Assembly (NCBI RefSeq): GCF_003634045.1
Contig: NZ_RBIM01000001.1
Coordinates: forward strand, 62,001-126,000
Direction of reading: 5' to 3'
From: Maricaulis maris
GTDB lineage: Bacteria; Pseudomonadota; Alphaproteobacteria; Caulobacterales; Maricaulaceae
DNA: 64,000 nt
Part shown: piece after piece, positions 42,918-51,461 of the stretch
Position numbering within the stretch: the first letter of the stretch is position 1
Layout: each line of letters starts with the position of its first letter
Made by a program: the position numbers and the translations under genes
The notes under the pieces: generated by a model
What the model saw: the letters and a program-made list of their open reading frames with translations, nothing else
What the model was told of the DNA's origin: nothing
The model's database searches: none

Positions 42918-43910
42918 TCAAGCGGCGGGGCCAGTCATCGCGGCTTTTCCCGACAGATCGGCAGCGCGTTGCCGGATATCCGCGACGGCTTTCGCAACCC
43001 GCTCCGGGTGATGATGGTGGAGATTGTGACCGGCGCCGGAGATCCAGTGCACCCGCGCGCGCGGCATGCGCTCGGCCACCATGCCGCCATGGCGATGCGA
43101 CCACAGCACGGTATCGGCCCGGGCGAGCAGGATTTCGACGGGCTGGTCGATATCCTCATAACGGTCCTCCTGGGCCTCCAGGTGGAAATTGACCCGCATC
43201 ATGTCTCGCGAATTGGCCCGCCAGGTGCGTGGCCGAAGCAGGAGCGGCAGCGCCGAACGTTCGACATAGGCCTCCGGCACCGGTTCGGGATGGAAGGCGC
43301 TGGCGACACCGCGTCTGGCCTGGGCCTCGCCGGTCAGTGGCACGATGACATGGGTGATCAACGGCCCCAATACGGGCCAGAAACTGGCCGCGTTGAACCA
43401 GGCGGCATCACCGATCCAGGCCGACAGGGCCGGTGCAATCAGCACGAGGCCTTTGACTTGAGCCGGATGATCCATCGCCAGCCGCATGGCGATCGCGCCG
43501 CCCCAGGAATGCCCGATAACGGTGACGGGGCCGCAATCCAGCGTCTCAAGCAAGCGCGCGATCAGGGCGGCCTCTGTTTGCGGACTCCAAGGCCCGGCCG
43601 GGCGTTCGCTCCAGCCAAGCCCCGGTCGGTCGAGCCAGATCACAGACTGATCTGCCAAGCTGTCGGCCAAGGCGAGATAGGGTTCTTCCAGGTTTGACGC
43701 GGCCCCGTGCAGGACGAGAACCGCAGAGCCGTCCGTCGGCCCGGTCCGGCGCACATGCAGCCGGGTACCGTCTATGGTGATGAAATCGGCGCGCGGTGGG
43801 AAACGGGTCTCGATACGCTTGACGGCCCGCCGGGCGGCCCAGATCGCGAACCCGGCCAGAATGGCGAGCGCGGCCACACTGCTGATCAGGACCGGGTCGG
43901 TCAGCACCAC
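42918..43910 (-). CDS. Alpha/beta hydrolase, membrane anchored
   Basis: 330 residues. An N-terminal membrane helix (SSVAALAILAGFAIWAARRA) is followed by the hydrolase fold: LVLHGAASN, nucleophile GHSWGGA, and His in GAGHNLHHHHP. GTG start at 43910, 3 bases after the stop of the TPR gene, so the two are cotranscribed. Substrate unknown. Confidence 0.88.
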   Translation of the reverse strand: MVLTDPVLISSVAALAILAGFAIWAARRAVKRIETRFPPRADFITIDGTRLHVRRTGPTDGSAVLVLHGAASNLEEPYLALADSLADQSVIWLDRPGLGWSERPAGPWSPQTEAALIARLLETLDCGPVTVIGHSWGGAIAMRLAMDHPAQVKGLVLIAPALSAWIGDAAWFNAASFWPVLGPLITHVIVPLTGEAQARRGVASAFHPEPVPEAYVERSALPLLLRPRTWRANSRDMMRVNFHLEAQEDRYEDIDQPVEILLARADTVLWSHRHGGMVAERMPRARVHWISGAGHNLHHHHPERVAKAVADIRQRAADLSGKAAMTGPAA

Positions 43911-43913
43911 CGG

Positions 43914-44492
43914 TTAGAGGGCCCGTCCGGCCTGCAGGGCGAGCAGGCGGTCACGGGCTTCGATGGCACCGGGATGGGCCGGATAGATGGCGAGCGCATC
44001 TTCATACGCTTCCAGCGCTGCCTCGACTTCATTGGCCCGCTCAAGCAGTCGGGCGATGGTCAGATAGGCGTCGTAGCGGCGCGGTTCGAGGGTCAGGGCC
44101 GTGTTCAGCGATTCCAGCGCATAGGCCCAGTCTTCGGCCTGGGCTGCCATGCGACCGGCGGCAAGCCAACCTTCCGCAAAGCCCGGATCGATCTGGGTGA
44201 CGTGATCATACATGCGCGCGGCGATATCGGCATTGTCGGCCTGCTCGGCGGCGCGTCCGCGATCCATCAACAGGGCAATCGTCGCGCTGCCGGAATGGGC
44301 CCACAGGGCATGAATTTCATCGATCAGCGGCGCGGCTTCGCGCGGGCCGGCCTCGGCGAGCGCATCGAGCCGTTCGGTCAGGCGGACTTCAGGCGTCTGG
44401 AATTCGGTCTGCGGTGCGATCTGAACGTCGGCCGCAGGCGCGTCCTGCAGCGTGGTCGCGAATATCAGGCCGGAGAGGAGCAGCTGGATCAT
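43914..44492 (-). CDS. Secreted TPR protein
   Basis: 192 residues if it starts at ATG 44492 with signal peptide MIQLLLSGLIFATTLQDAPAA; another start lies at 44540. Three or four TPRs follow (RMYDHVTQIDPGFAEGWLAAGRMA, DWAYALESLNTALTLEPRRYDAYL, NEVEAALEAYEDALAIYPAH). It is the first gene of a two-gene unit with the hydrolase. Confidence 0.82.
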   Translation of the reverse strand: MIQLLLSGLIFATTLQDAPAADVQIAPQTEFQTPEVRLTERLDALAEAGPREAAPLIDEIHALWAHSGSATIALLMDRGRAAEQADNADIAARMYDHVTQIDPGFAEGWLAAGRMAAQAEDWAYALESLNTALTLEPRRYDAYLTIARLLERANEVEAALEAYEDALAIYPAHPGAIEARDRLLALQAGRAL

Positions 44493-44564
44493 GGGCAAAA
44501 CATAGCCCGGCCATCGGCTGCGTCCAGATGTCGTGTCCACATGATGGACGAGATTTAAGTCGGA

Positions 44565-45017
44565 TCAGTGGGTGCCGTTCCCGTGCGGCGGCAGCACGGC
44601 GGTCGCAAACCAGAAGCTTTCAACCGCGTCGACGATCTCCTCATAGCCCAGCGCGTCAAACGGTTTGGTCAGATAGGCGTTGGCGTGCAGGGCGTAGCAG
44701 TTCTCGATATCGAGCGGCGAGGAAGACGTTGTTAGGACCAGAACCGGAATATTGGCCAAGCTATTGTCTGTCTTGACGGTTTTGAGGACGTCCCGGCCAT
44801 CGATCTTGGGCAGGTTGAGGTCAAGCAGGATCAGGTCCGGCACCGGCTTCTCGGCATGTTCCCCGAGGCCGCGCAAGCGCTGCAGCGCCGCTTCGCCATC
44901 GCGGACGACTTCCAGTTCGTGGCGCGCGCGACCACGTTCGAAGGCGTCGCGGACGAGGAATTCATCGCCGGAATTGTCTTCCACAAGCAGGATTTTGGCG
45001 GAGCGTGGCATCTTCAT
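44565..45017 (-). CDS. Single-domain response regulator (Rcp1-like)
   Basis: 150 residues, all receiver: acidic VEDN, phospho-Asp66 in LILLDLNLP, Thr in LTTSSSPLD, Lys in LTKPF. No output domain, so it likely relays phosphate or binds a target. It overlaps the kinase by 4 bases (ATGA) and is the probable cognate regulator. Confidence 0.93.
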   Translation of the reverse strand: MKMPRSAKILLVEDNSGDEFLVRDAFERGRARHELEVVRDGEAALQRLRGLGEHAEKPVPDLILLDLNLPKIDGRDVLKTVKTDNSLANIPVLVLTTSSSPLDIENCYALHANAYLTKPFDALGYEEIVDAVESFWFATAVLPPHGNGTH

Positions 45018-47626
45018 TGATCTTGTTTGTCTGGTCCGGTCTTCGGGAGTGTGAAGCGGAAGACACTACCGCAGGGTTCATTGTCTGAAACAGTTAGCAC
45101 GCCGCCATGCGATTCAACAATTTTTCGGCAGATCGCCAGGCCCATGCCGCTGCCGGGATAGGTGTCGGGTGAGTGCAAACGCTTGAACGGCATGAAAACC
45201 TGTTCGCGATACTCGGGCTTTATTCCGATCCCGTTGTCGGTGATTGATAGGCGCCAGGCATCACCGATATCCTCGGCGTCGATGGTGATGTGAGCATCTT
45301 GGCCGACGGGCTGGAATTTCACCGCATTGCCGATCAGGTTTTGCAGTAACTGCCCGAGTCGCGCCGGATTTCCGCGTACCACCGGCAGCGGTCCGATTTT
45401 GATATTGTCGCGGGCGGCCTGTACTGACGGGCCGAGCGTGTCGAGCGTGCTGGTGACCAGCTGCGCCAGATCGACATCGCGATTCATCATGTCGACGTCG
45501 GAATTGAGACGGCCATAGGCCAACAGGTCGGTGATCAGTGCCTGCATCCGCACGGTGGCGTCGAGCGTGTGGCGGATATAGGTCCGCCCCGCCTCGTCGA
45601 GATTGTCATTGTAGCGACTGGCCAGGAGCCCGGTGAAGTTCGAGATCAGCCGCAGCGGTTCCTGCAGGTCATGACTGGCGACGAAGGCAAAGCGTTCCAG
45701 TTCTTCGTTGGCACGGGTCAGGCGTTCGATGAAGCGGTCACGATCGGCCTCGGCCTCCAGCCGCTCGGTAATGTCGCGCATGATCGTCACATCGCCCAGC
45801 GACCGGCCATCGGTGTCGCGGATCACTTCCGACGAATATTCGGCGAAGAAGTCGCTACCGTCCTTGCGACGGAAGCGCTCGACGCCGCTATGCTGGTCCG
45901 ACTCCCGACCGCGCAGAACGAGGGGGCAGTCGGCGCGCGCATGCGGTTTGCCATCCATGTCCACCGGATGGATGAGGTCATGCACGTTCCGGCCGGTGAG
46001 CTCTTCGGGTTCATATCCGAGCAGTTTGGCCGCCGCCGGGTTTACCAGAACGCCGCGACCGTCCGCGTCCAGACCCATGATCGCGTCTGCGGCGTGTTCC
46101 AGGATGAGCGACAGGTTACGCGACAGGGCGAGCGTTTCCACGGTCTTCTCGTCGACGAGGCGTTGCACCAGATCCGTCCGCGCTGTCGACAACAGGGCGA
46201 GGGCGTTGAGCACGGAGACAAAACACAGGCCGACCACAATCACGGCCCACGAGACCCAGTCCTGCTGGGCGGCAAGGAAGCGGTCGGTTGCGACATAATC
46301 AATGCGCCAGATCTGGCCTCCGAGCCGGAGTTCGCGGCTCGTTGCGAGCGGGCTGTCAGCCGGTGCTGACCCGTATTGCCAGGCCGTAGACCCGTCCGCC
46401 GCAAGCCCGTTGACCCGATAGTTGTAAACCTGCCTTTCGCGCTGAAAGGATCCGGTCAGGATGGCGTCAATGCGGAAGGTTCCGATCGCGATGCCTTGCA
46501 GGTTTTCCCGGCGTTGTGCGACGTCGTCGGGCAGGCTTCGCCCTGAAAAGGCCGGGATCGCCAAGGCCAGCCAGGCCGTATGATCGTCTCCGCGCAGGGA
46601 TGATGCCGAGAGCGTGCCGGAGGCAAGCAAGTCGTCTATGAGGTCGGTCAGGCCCTCAAAATAGAAATCGGTGACCAAGCGGCGTCCGGGCGCCACCGGG
46701 ATGCGTCTGCGGGTATCAAACCGAAGGTGATCGACCGGGGCGAGAATGGCGTGGCTTGATCGCGAGTCCGCGTCCTCGACAACAAGCCAGTGGACCGAGT
46801 TGACGCTGTCGAACTGGCCGAACGCGATATCGATGAATATTTCAAACTCGTCGCGGGTCACATTCTCCGAGGCAGCAAAAAAGCCTTCCAGTGATTCAAG
46901 GCGTCGACGGGCGCCGTTCAGGCGTTCTTGCAGGGCGATGTGGTCTTCGGTGACCTGGGCGTTGAACAATTCGTCACGCCGCTCGATGGCATTGATGCGG
47001 GCAAGTGAAAACAAGCCGATCCCGATGGCACACAATAGCAGAAAGGCCAGCGCGACATTGCGTTTTCGGGTTCGGCTGACCCGCTTGCTGGCAAACAGGA
47101 GCAGGATGATCGGGGTCAGCGAGGCGCACGCCACCGCGTTGCCGGTCCAGTTGCGCAGAAAAGCCGTAAAGAAGTCGAGTTGGGGGGGCGCAAATCCGCC
47201 GATGGTCAACCAGGCTGAGGCCAGGGCTGCGCCGCACATGCTGGCGAAAATGGCGCCGAACGCGATCAAGCGGATGAGTTGGGCGCCGGATTCGAGCGAC
47301 AGGTCTGACCGGTCGCCAGGATGGATGAGGCGTTTGGCAATCACGGCCTGCGCAACGGCCGCCGCAGCGAGTCCGAAACTGCCGGCAAGCGAGCGATCCA
47401 GCCCCGCATCCAGGACATAAAGCCCGTAGGGCAGTGTCAGGGCGAACATGCCAAGCGCGATGGCGGGCAGGGCGCGGTGACCGACAATCAGGACACTGGC
47501 AAGACCGACAGCGCCGGGCAGCCAGACCGGGGCCAGGAAGCCCGGGGGTATGGCAAGCAGGAAGGAGCCGACGCCGACGATCAGATAGGCGATCAGTATG
47601 ATCGCATTGGCCCTGAGATCACGCAT
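45014..47626 (-). CDS. Membrane sensor histidine kinase: MASE1-CHASE-PAS-HisKA-HATPase
   Basis: 870 residues. A MASE1-like region with about seven helices (1-220), an extracellular CHASE domain (about 225-420), a helix (about 455-475), a PAS domain (about 500-620), HisKA with His652 in ASHDLQEP, and HATPase with NLIGNAVKF, DNGIGI and GSGMGLAICRKI. The CHASE domain implies a small external ligand, unknown. Coupled to the receiver gene, the pair resembles phytochrome-type kinase/Rcp1 systems, but there is no chromophore domain. Confidence 0.92.
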   Translation of the reverse strand: MRDLRANAIILIAYLIVGVGSFLLAIPPGFLAPVWLPGAVGLASVLIVGHRALPAIALGMFALTLPYGLYVLDAGLDRSLAGSFGLAAAAVAQAVIAKRLIHPGDRSDLSLESGAQLIRLIAFGAIFASMCGAALASAWLTIGGFAPPQLDFFTAFLRNWTGNAVACASLTPIILLLFASKRVSRTRKRNVALAFLLLCAIGIGLFSLARINAIERRDELFNAQVTEDHIALQERLNGARRRLESLEGFFAASENVTRDEFEIFIDIAFGQFDSVNSVHWLVVEDADSRSSHAILAPVDHLRFDTRRRIPVAPGRRLVTDFYFEGLTDLIDDLLASGTLSASSLRGDDHTAWLALAIPAFSGRSLPDDVAQRRENLQGIAIGTFRIDAILTGSFQRERQVYNYRVNGLAADGSTAWQYGSAPADSPLATSRELRLGGQIWRIDYVATDRFLAAQQDWVSWAVIVVGLCFVSVLNALALLSTARTDLVQRLVDEKTVETLALSRNLSLILEHAADAIMGLDADGRGVLVNPAAAKLLGYEPEELTGRNVHDLIHPVDMDGKPHARADCPLVLRGRESDQHSGVERFRRKDGSDFFAEYSSEVIRDTDGRSLGDVTIMRDITERLEAEADRDRFIERLTRANEELERFAFVASHDLQEPLRLISNFTGLLASRYNDNLDEAGRTYIRHTLDATVRMQALITDLLAYGRLNSDVDMMNRDVDLAQLVTSTLDTLGPSVQAARDNIKIGPLPVVRGNPARLGQLLQNLIGNAVKFQPVGQDAHITIDAEDIGDAWRLSITDNGIGIKPEYREQVFMPFKRLHSPDTYPGSGMGLAICRKIVESHGGVLTVSDNEPCGSVFRFTLPKTGPDKQDQ

Positions 47627-47763
47627 TAGCGCAATCGCCTCCCGCGTCGCTGCTATCGGTGACGCCCGCGGGTATGATTGAAGCGCAATTCTGTCGGTCC
47701 GACAAATATTTGCGCAGGCATGCCGTAACGGGCCGGTGTGTCACCGGCCCGTCAATCGGCGGC

Positions 47764-48852
47764 TCAGGCGGTTCCGGCGAGGTCGGACAGGGCCATCGCC
47801 GTGCGCAGCTGGTCTTCGGTATCGCCCAGCTGGTGGTCGATCATGATCAGGCGTTTGGCGTAGTGCGACCCGGAATATTCCCAGGTCATGCCGATCCCGC
47901 CATGCATCTGCACCGCTTCCTCGGCGACCAGCTTGCCGGCCCGGCCGATCAGGTTCTTGGCCTGGGCGACGGCCAGGGCGCGGGCCTTGGCATCATTCGA
48001 GTCCAACTTGGCGGCGGCATGGATCGTGATCGAGCGCGCCTGTTCGATCTCGATGGAGAAATCCACCAGCCGGTGTTGCAGGGCCTGGAAAAGCGCAATC
48101 GGGCGACCGAATTGCTGGCGCTGCATGAGGTAGTCCTTGGTCATGACCTTGAGGACATCCATGGCGCCGACCGCTTCGGCGCACAGCGCAACGCGACCGG
48201 CATCCAGTGCGAGCTCGATGGCGGCACGGGCGTCTTCGGCCAGGCAACGAGCCTTGGACTTGTCGAGAATGATCTCGGCCGCCCCGGCGCCGTCAATCAT
48301 GGCATAGGGCAGGACTTCGGCGTCGTTGGCAGCAACCTCATAGAGGCCGAGCGCACCCTTGGCCGATTTGGCGGCGATGAGCAGGTAATCAGCACTATTG
48401 CCGCCATAGACCACCGTTTTGCGGCCGGTCAGCGTGTCGCCGTCGGCGCTGGTGGTGATGCTGTCGAGATCGCCATAGGCGTCGCTCTCGTCAAAGCCGA
48501 AGGCCGCCTTTTCGGCCCCGGCGATGATGGCTTCGACGCGCTCGGCCTCGCCATGGGCGGCATAAAGGCGCAGGGCCATGAGATTGCCCAGCATCGGTTC
48601 CGCACAGATGGCGCGGCCCATCTCCTCGAACACGGTGGTGATGTCGAAACCGGCACCACCGAAACCGCCATCATCCTCGGAAACGAGGGCGCCGAGGATA
48701 CCCAGTTCGGCCAGCTCGGCCCATTTGGCCGGGTCGTGGAAGTCGCCCTCATAGGCGATCTTGTTGCGGTGTTCGATCGGATACTGCTCGGCCAGATAGC
48801 GACGCAGGCTATCGCCGATCATGCGGCGATCTTCGGTTGGCGTGAAATCCAT
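47764..48852 (-). CDS. Acyl-CoA dehydrogenase, small-subunit type
   Basis: 362 residues, ACAD fold: N-terminal helices, DDGGFGGAGFDITTVFEEMGRA, then a C-terminal bundle with QRQQFGRPIALFQALQHRLVD and MHGGIGMTWEYSGSHYAKRL. It is 3 bases downstream of another ACAD gene. Such pairs (PimC/PimD, FadE26-27/28-29) form alpha2beta2 enzymes acting on odd or sterol-side-chain acyl-CoAs. FAD binding may be shared at the interface. The substrate is unknown. Confidence 0.9.
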   Translation of the reverse strand: MDFTPTEDRRMIGDSLRRYLAEQYPIEHRNKIAYEGDFHDPAKWAELAELGILGALVSEDDGGFGGAGFDITTVFEEMGRAICAEPMLGNLMALRLYAAHGEAERVEAIIAGAEKAAFGFDESDAYGDLDSITTSADGDTLTGRKTVVYGGNSADYLLIAAKSAKGALGLYEVAANDAEVLPYAMIDGAGAAEIILDKSKARCLAEDARAAIELALDAGRVALCAEAVGAMDVLKVMTKDYLMQRQQFGRPIALFQALQHRLVDFSIEIEQARSITIHAAAKLDSNDAKARALAVAQAKNLIGRAGKLVAEEAVQMHGGIGMTWEYSGSHYAKRLIMIDHQLGDTEDQLRTAMALSDLAGTA

Positions 48853-48855
48853 GGA

Positions 48856-50037
48856 TCAGGCTCCGAATGTTTCTTTGGCGATGATATTGCGCTGGATCTC
48901 GTTCGATCCGCCAAAGATCGAGAGTTTGCGATTGTTGAAGTAGTTGGCGGCATTCGACGCCGCTTCCGACGGGGCAATGGCGTAATTGCCGATCACATCC
49001 TCTGACGGGAAGGGCGCCGCCGTGGCGCCGAGGGCGCGGCGTGCCAGGTCATTGATGGCCTGGCGGATCACCGTGCCCTTGATCTTCAGCATGGACGAGA
49101 CCGAGCCCTGTGCGTCGGCTACGCCGGACAGCATGCGCAGATTGGTCATCCGCATCGCTTCCAGATCGATCTCGACCTCGGCGATCTTGGCCGCGAAGAT
49201 CGGGTCCTGGGCCAGCGGCTTGCCCCTGCGCTTGACCTTGCGGGCCAGGGCCTTGAGCTGGCTGAGCGCCTCGCTGGAGGCGCCGACGCCGGCGATATTG
49301 GTGCGCTCGTGGCCGAGCAGGTATTTGGCGATGGTCCAGCCCATATTCTCCTCGCCGACCATGTTGGCGGCGGGCACGCGGACATCGGTGAAGAAGACCT
49401 CATTCACCTCATAGCCGCCCTCGATCAGCTTGATCGGACGCATTTCAATGCCCGGCGTGTCGAGATCGACGAGGATGAAGGAAATGCCTTCCTGGCGCTT
49501 GCCCTCGGTCGAGGTGCGAACAAGGCAGAAGATCTTGTTGGCGAACTGGCCCAGCGTGGTCCAGGTCTTCTGGCCATTGATGATGTAGTCGTCGCCATCG
49601 CGGATGGCGCGGGTCTTCAGGCTCGCCAGATCGGAACCGGCGCCCGGCTCGGAATAGCCTTGGCACCACCAATCCTCGCCCGACAGGATGCGCGGCAGGA
49701 TGGTCGCCTTCTGCGCCTCGGTGCCGAATTTGATCAGCACCGGGCCCAGCATGCTGAGGCCGAAGGGCACCGTGCGCGGCGCGTTGGCACGGGCGCACTC
49801 CTCTTCGAAGATATGCATGTGGACCGAGTCCCAGGTCGTGCCGCCGTGCTCGACCGGCCAGCCCGGCGCCAGCCAGCCGCGGCTGTTCAGCGTCGCGTGC
49901 CAGCCTTCCAGGTCGGCCTTGTTCAGGTCGCGACCATTGCGGACCTTGGTGGCCAGCTCCTCGGACAAATTCTCCTTGAGGAAAGCCCGGACTTCCGCAC
50001 GGAAGGCCTCTTCCTCGGGGGTGAAATTCAGATCCAT
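48856..50037 (-). CDS. Acyl-CoA dehydrogenase, large-subunit type
   Basis: 393 residues. CQGYSEPGAGSDLASLKTRA and KTWTTLGQFANKI bind FAD/substrate, and the C-terminus is FGGSNEIQRNIIAKETFG. The usual catalytic Glu of medium-chain enzymes (IYEGTxQIQR) is Gly here (IFGGSNEIQR), so the base must come from elsewhere in this or the partner subunit. Pimeloyl-CoA dehydrogenase large-subunit-like. First gene of the pair. Confidence 0.92.
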   Translation of the reverse strand: MDLNFTPEEEAFRAEVRAFLKENLSEELATKVRNGRDLNKADLEGWHATLNSRGWLAPGWPVEHGGTTWDSVHMHIFEEECARANAPRTVPFGLSMLGPVLIKFGTEAQKATILPRILSGEDWWCQGYSEPGAGSDLASLKTRAIRDGDDYIINGQKTWTTLGQFANKIFCLVRTSTEGKRQEGISFILVDLDTPGIEMRPIKLIEGGYEVNEVFFTDVRVPAANMVGEENMGWTIAKYLLGHERTNIAGVGASSEALSQLKALARKVKRRGKPLAQDPIFAAKIAEVEIDLEAMRMTNLRMLSGVADAQGSVSSMLKIKGTVIRQAINDLARRALGATAAPFPSEDVIGNYAIAPSEAASNAANYFNNRKLSIFGGSNEIQRNIIAKETFGA

Positions 50038-50254
50038 CTTGTTTCTCCTCGCGCCCTGTTATCGACCGTATTCACGACGAAGGCGGGGCCTGGTCTTGTG
50101 CCGGGTCCGTGCCGCTTTCGATGACTGGGTATGTATGTAAATCAAAACCTGCCGGTGTGAATAGTGCGCACCTGCAGCAATTGGTGCGGCGCTGCGGCGC
50201 AGGTCAGGGTGACGTAAGGGGAAGTTTGGCCCGGGCGAGACCCGGGCGGCGGCG

Positions 50255-50869
50255 TCAGGCCGAGACGAGCAGGCCGCGCGATTCGAGGGCGTCGCTCAGC
50301 GCCGCCTTGCCGGTAAACAACTCGGCATCGAAGCCATGCGCCCGTGCCGCGTCGACATTGGCCTGCCGGTCGTCGAAGAAGACAACCTCATGCGGGGCAT
50401 GGGGAAGACGGGCCTCGGCAATCGCGTAAATTTTGGGATCCGGCTTGATCACGCCTTCATGTGCCGAGACGATGACGTCGCGCATATGGGCCATCTGCGG
50501 GTAAAGGCGATGGACCGGTTCAACCCATTCGGCCGGCAGATTGGTCAGCGCGTATTGCGGCACGCCGTGGGCGGCAAGCGCGTCCATGATCTGCGGCGTG
50601 CCTTCGACGGCGCCGTTGAGCATTTGCTCGAAGCCCGTCTCCCAGGCGCGGATGGCATCTTCGAGGTGGGGATGGGCCTCGATCAGGGCGACACGGTTAT
50701 CGGCCATGGAGACGCCGCGGTCATGCTCGGCATGCCAGTCCATGGTGCAGACATTGTCCAGGAAGTCCCGGCACTCGGCGTCCGTCGCAAAGAGTTTCGA
50801 GTAGAGATAGGCGGGCGACCAGTCCAGGAGGACATTGCCGAGATCCCACAGAACGGCTTTCGTCGTCAT
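50255..50869 (-). CDS. HAD phosphatase (YihX-like)
   Basis: 204 residues. HAD motif I is WDLGNVLLDW, motif II Thr in ALTNLP, motif III Lys in GVIKPDPKIY and motif IV FFDDRQANVDAA, the class of alpha-D-glucose-1-phosphatase YihX. ATG 50869 has GAGGAG 6 bases upstream; 50875 and 50899 are poorer. A GC-rich hairpin (50229-50235 with 50241-50247) lies downstream. Confidence 0.9.
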   Translation of the reverse strand: MTTKAVLWDLGNVLLDWSPAYLYSKLFATDAECRDFLDNVCTMDWHAEHDRGVSMADNRVALIEAHPHLEDAIRAWETGFEQMLNGAVEGTPQIMDALAAHGVPQYALTNLPAEWVEPVHRLYPQMAHMRDVIVSAHEGVIKPDPKIYAIAEARLPHAPHEVVFFDDRQANVDAARAHGFDAELFTGKAALSDALESRGLLVSA

Positions 50870-50975
50870 GGCCATCTCCTCAACGCAAAACCCGCGCACC
50901 TTTTCGATGCACGGGGCAAGCGGCGTAAAAGCTGATAAGCGGGCGCGCCCCGGTGGGGCGCTGCCGACGCGTCGA

Positions 50976-51101
50976 CTAACCGGCGCGCGCTTTGAAGCGC
51001 GGATCGGTCTTGTTGATCACGTAGATCCGGCCACGGCGCTTCACGACCTGGCAATCGCGGTGGCGGTTTTTCAGCGATTTGATCGAGCTGCGGACTTTCA
51101 T
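50976..51101 (-). CDS. rpmJ: 50S ribosomal protein L36, zinc-free type
   Basis: A 41-residue basic protein, [20 protein letters not shown] then [21 protein letters not shown]. Only one Cys remains (Cys17), so this is the type B/YkgO-like L36 without a zinc ribbon. Short and easy to miss. It forms its own unit next to the HAD gene. Confidence 0.95.
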   Translation of the reverse strand: MKVRSSIKSLKNRHRDCQVVKRRGRIYVINKTDPRFKARAG

Positions 51102-51337
51102 CGTATGGCCTTCGCATTAGAAGCGTAATTCAACGGAGCGCGGTGGATACTGGAGCAATAGCGGCCTGTCAACACGATCCGCCTGCGCAATTCGGCCGGA
51201 CTGCAGTTCTCTCGCTGGCGGATTTCAATCGCGCCAGACGTCATTTTGACGGTGTACGTAGGGAGCGGTTCAGCACGGCGCGCGAAATGCCGACCTCTTT
51301 TTTGCGAATATTTCGTGAATTTGAAACTTTCAGAATA

Positions 51338-51366
51338 TTGATATCAACCATAGGTGATTGTATGCT
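51338..51366 (+). promoter_or_regulatory. Candidate promoter and palindrome upstream of TonB receptor
   Basis: TTGATA (51338-51343), 17-base spacer, TATGCT (51361-51366), in a strikingly AT-rich part of the 360-base gap 51102-51461. TTGATATCAA (51338-51347) is a perfect 10-bp palindrome covering the -35, a possible operator. The remaining gap seems to be a long 5' leader of about 90 bases; I see no clear riboswitch fold. Confidence 0.4.
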
Positions 51367-51461
51367 TTCTCAATTCTTCAAAACGTTAATAAATCGTCTC
51401 CTCTTTGTTACGTTTCGATCCCATATGCGGCGCGGTAACGCCTGGATAGAGGGGATCAATC

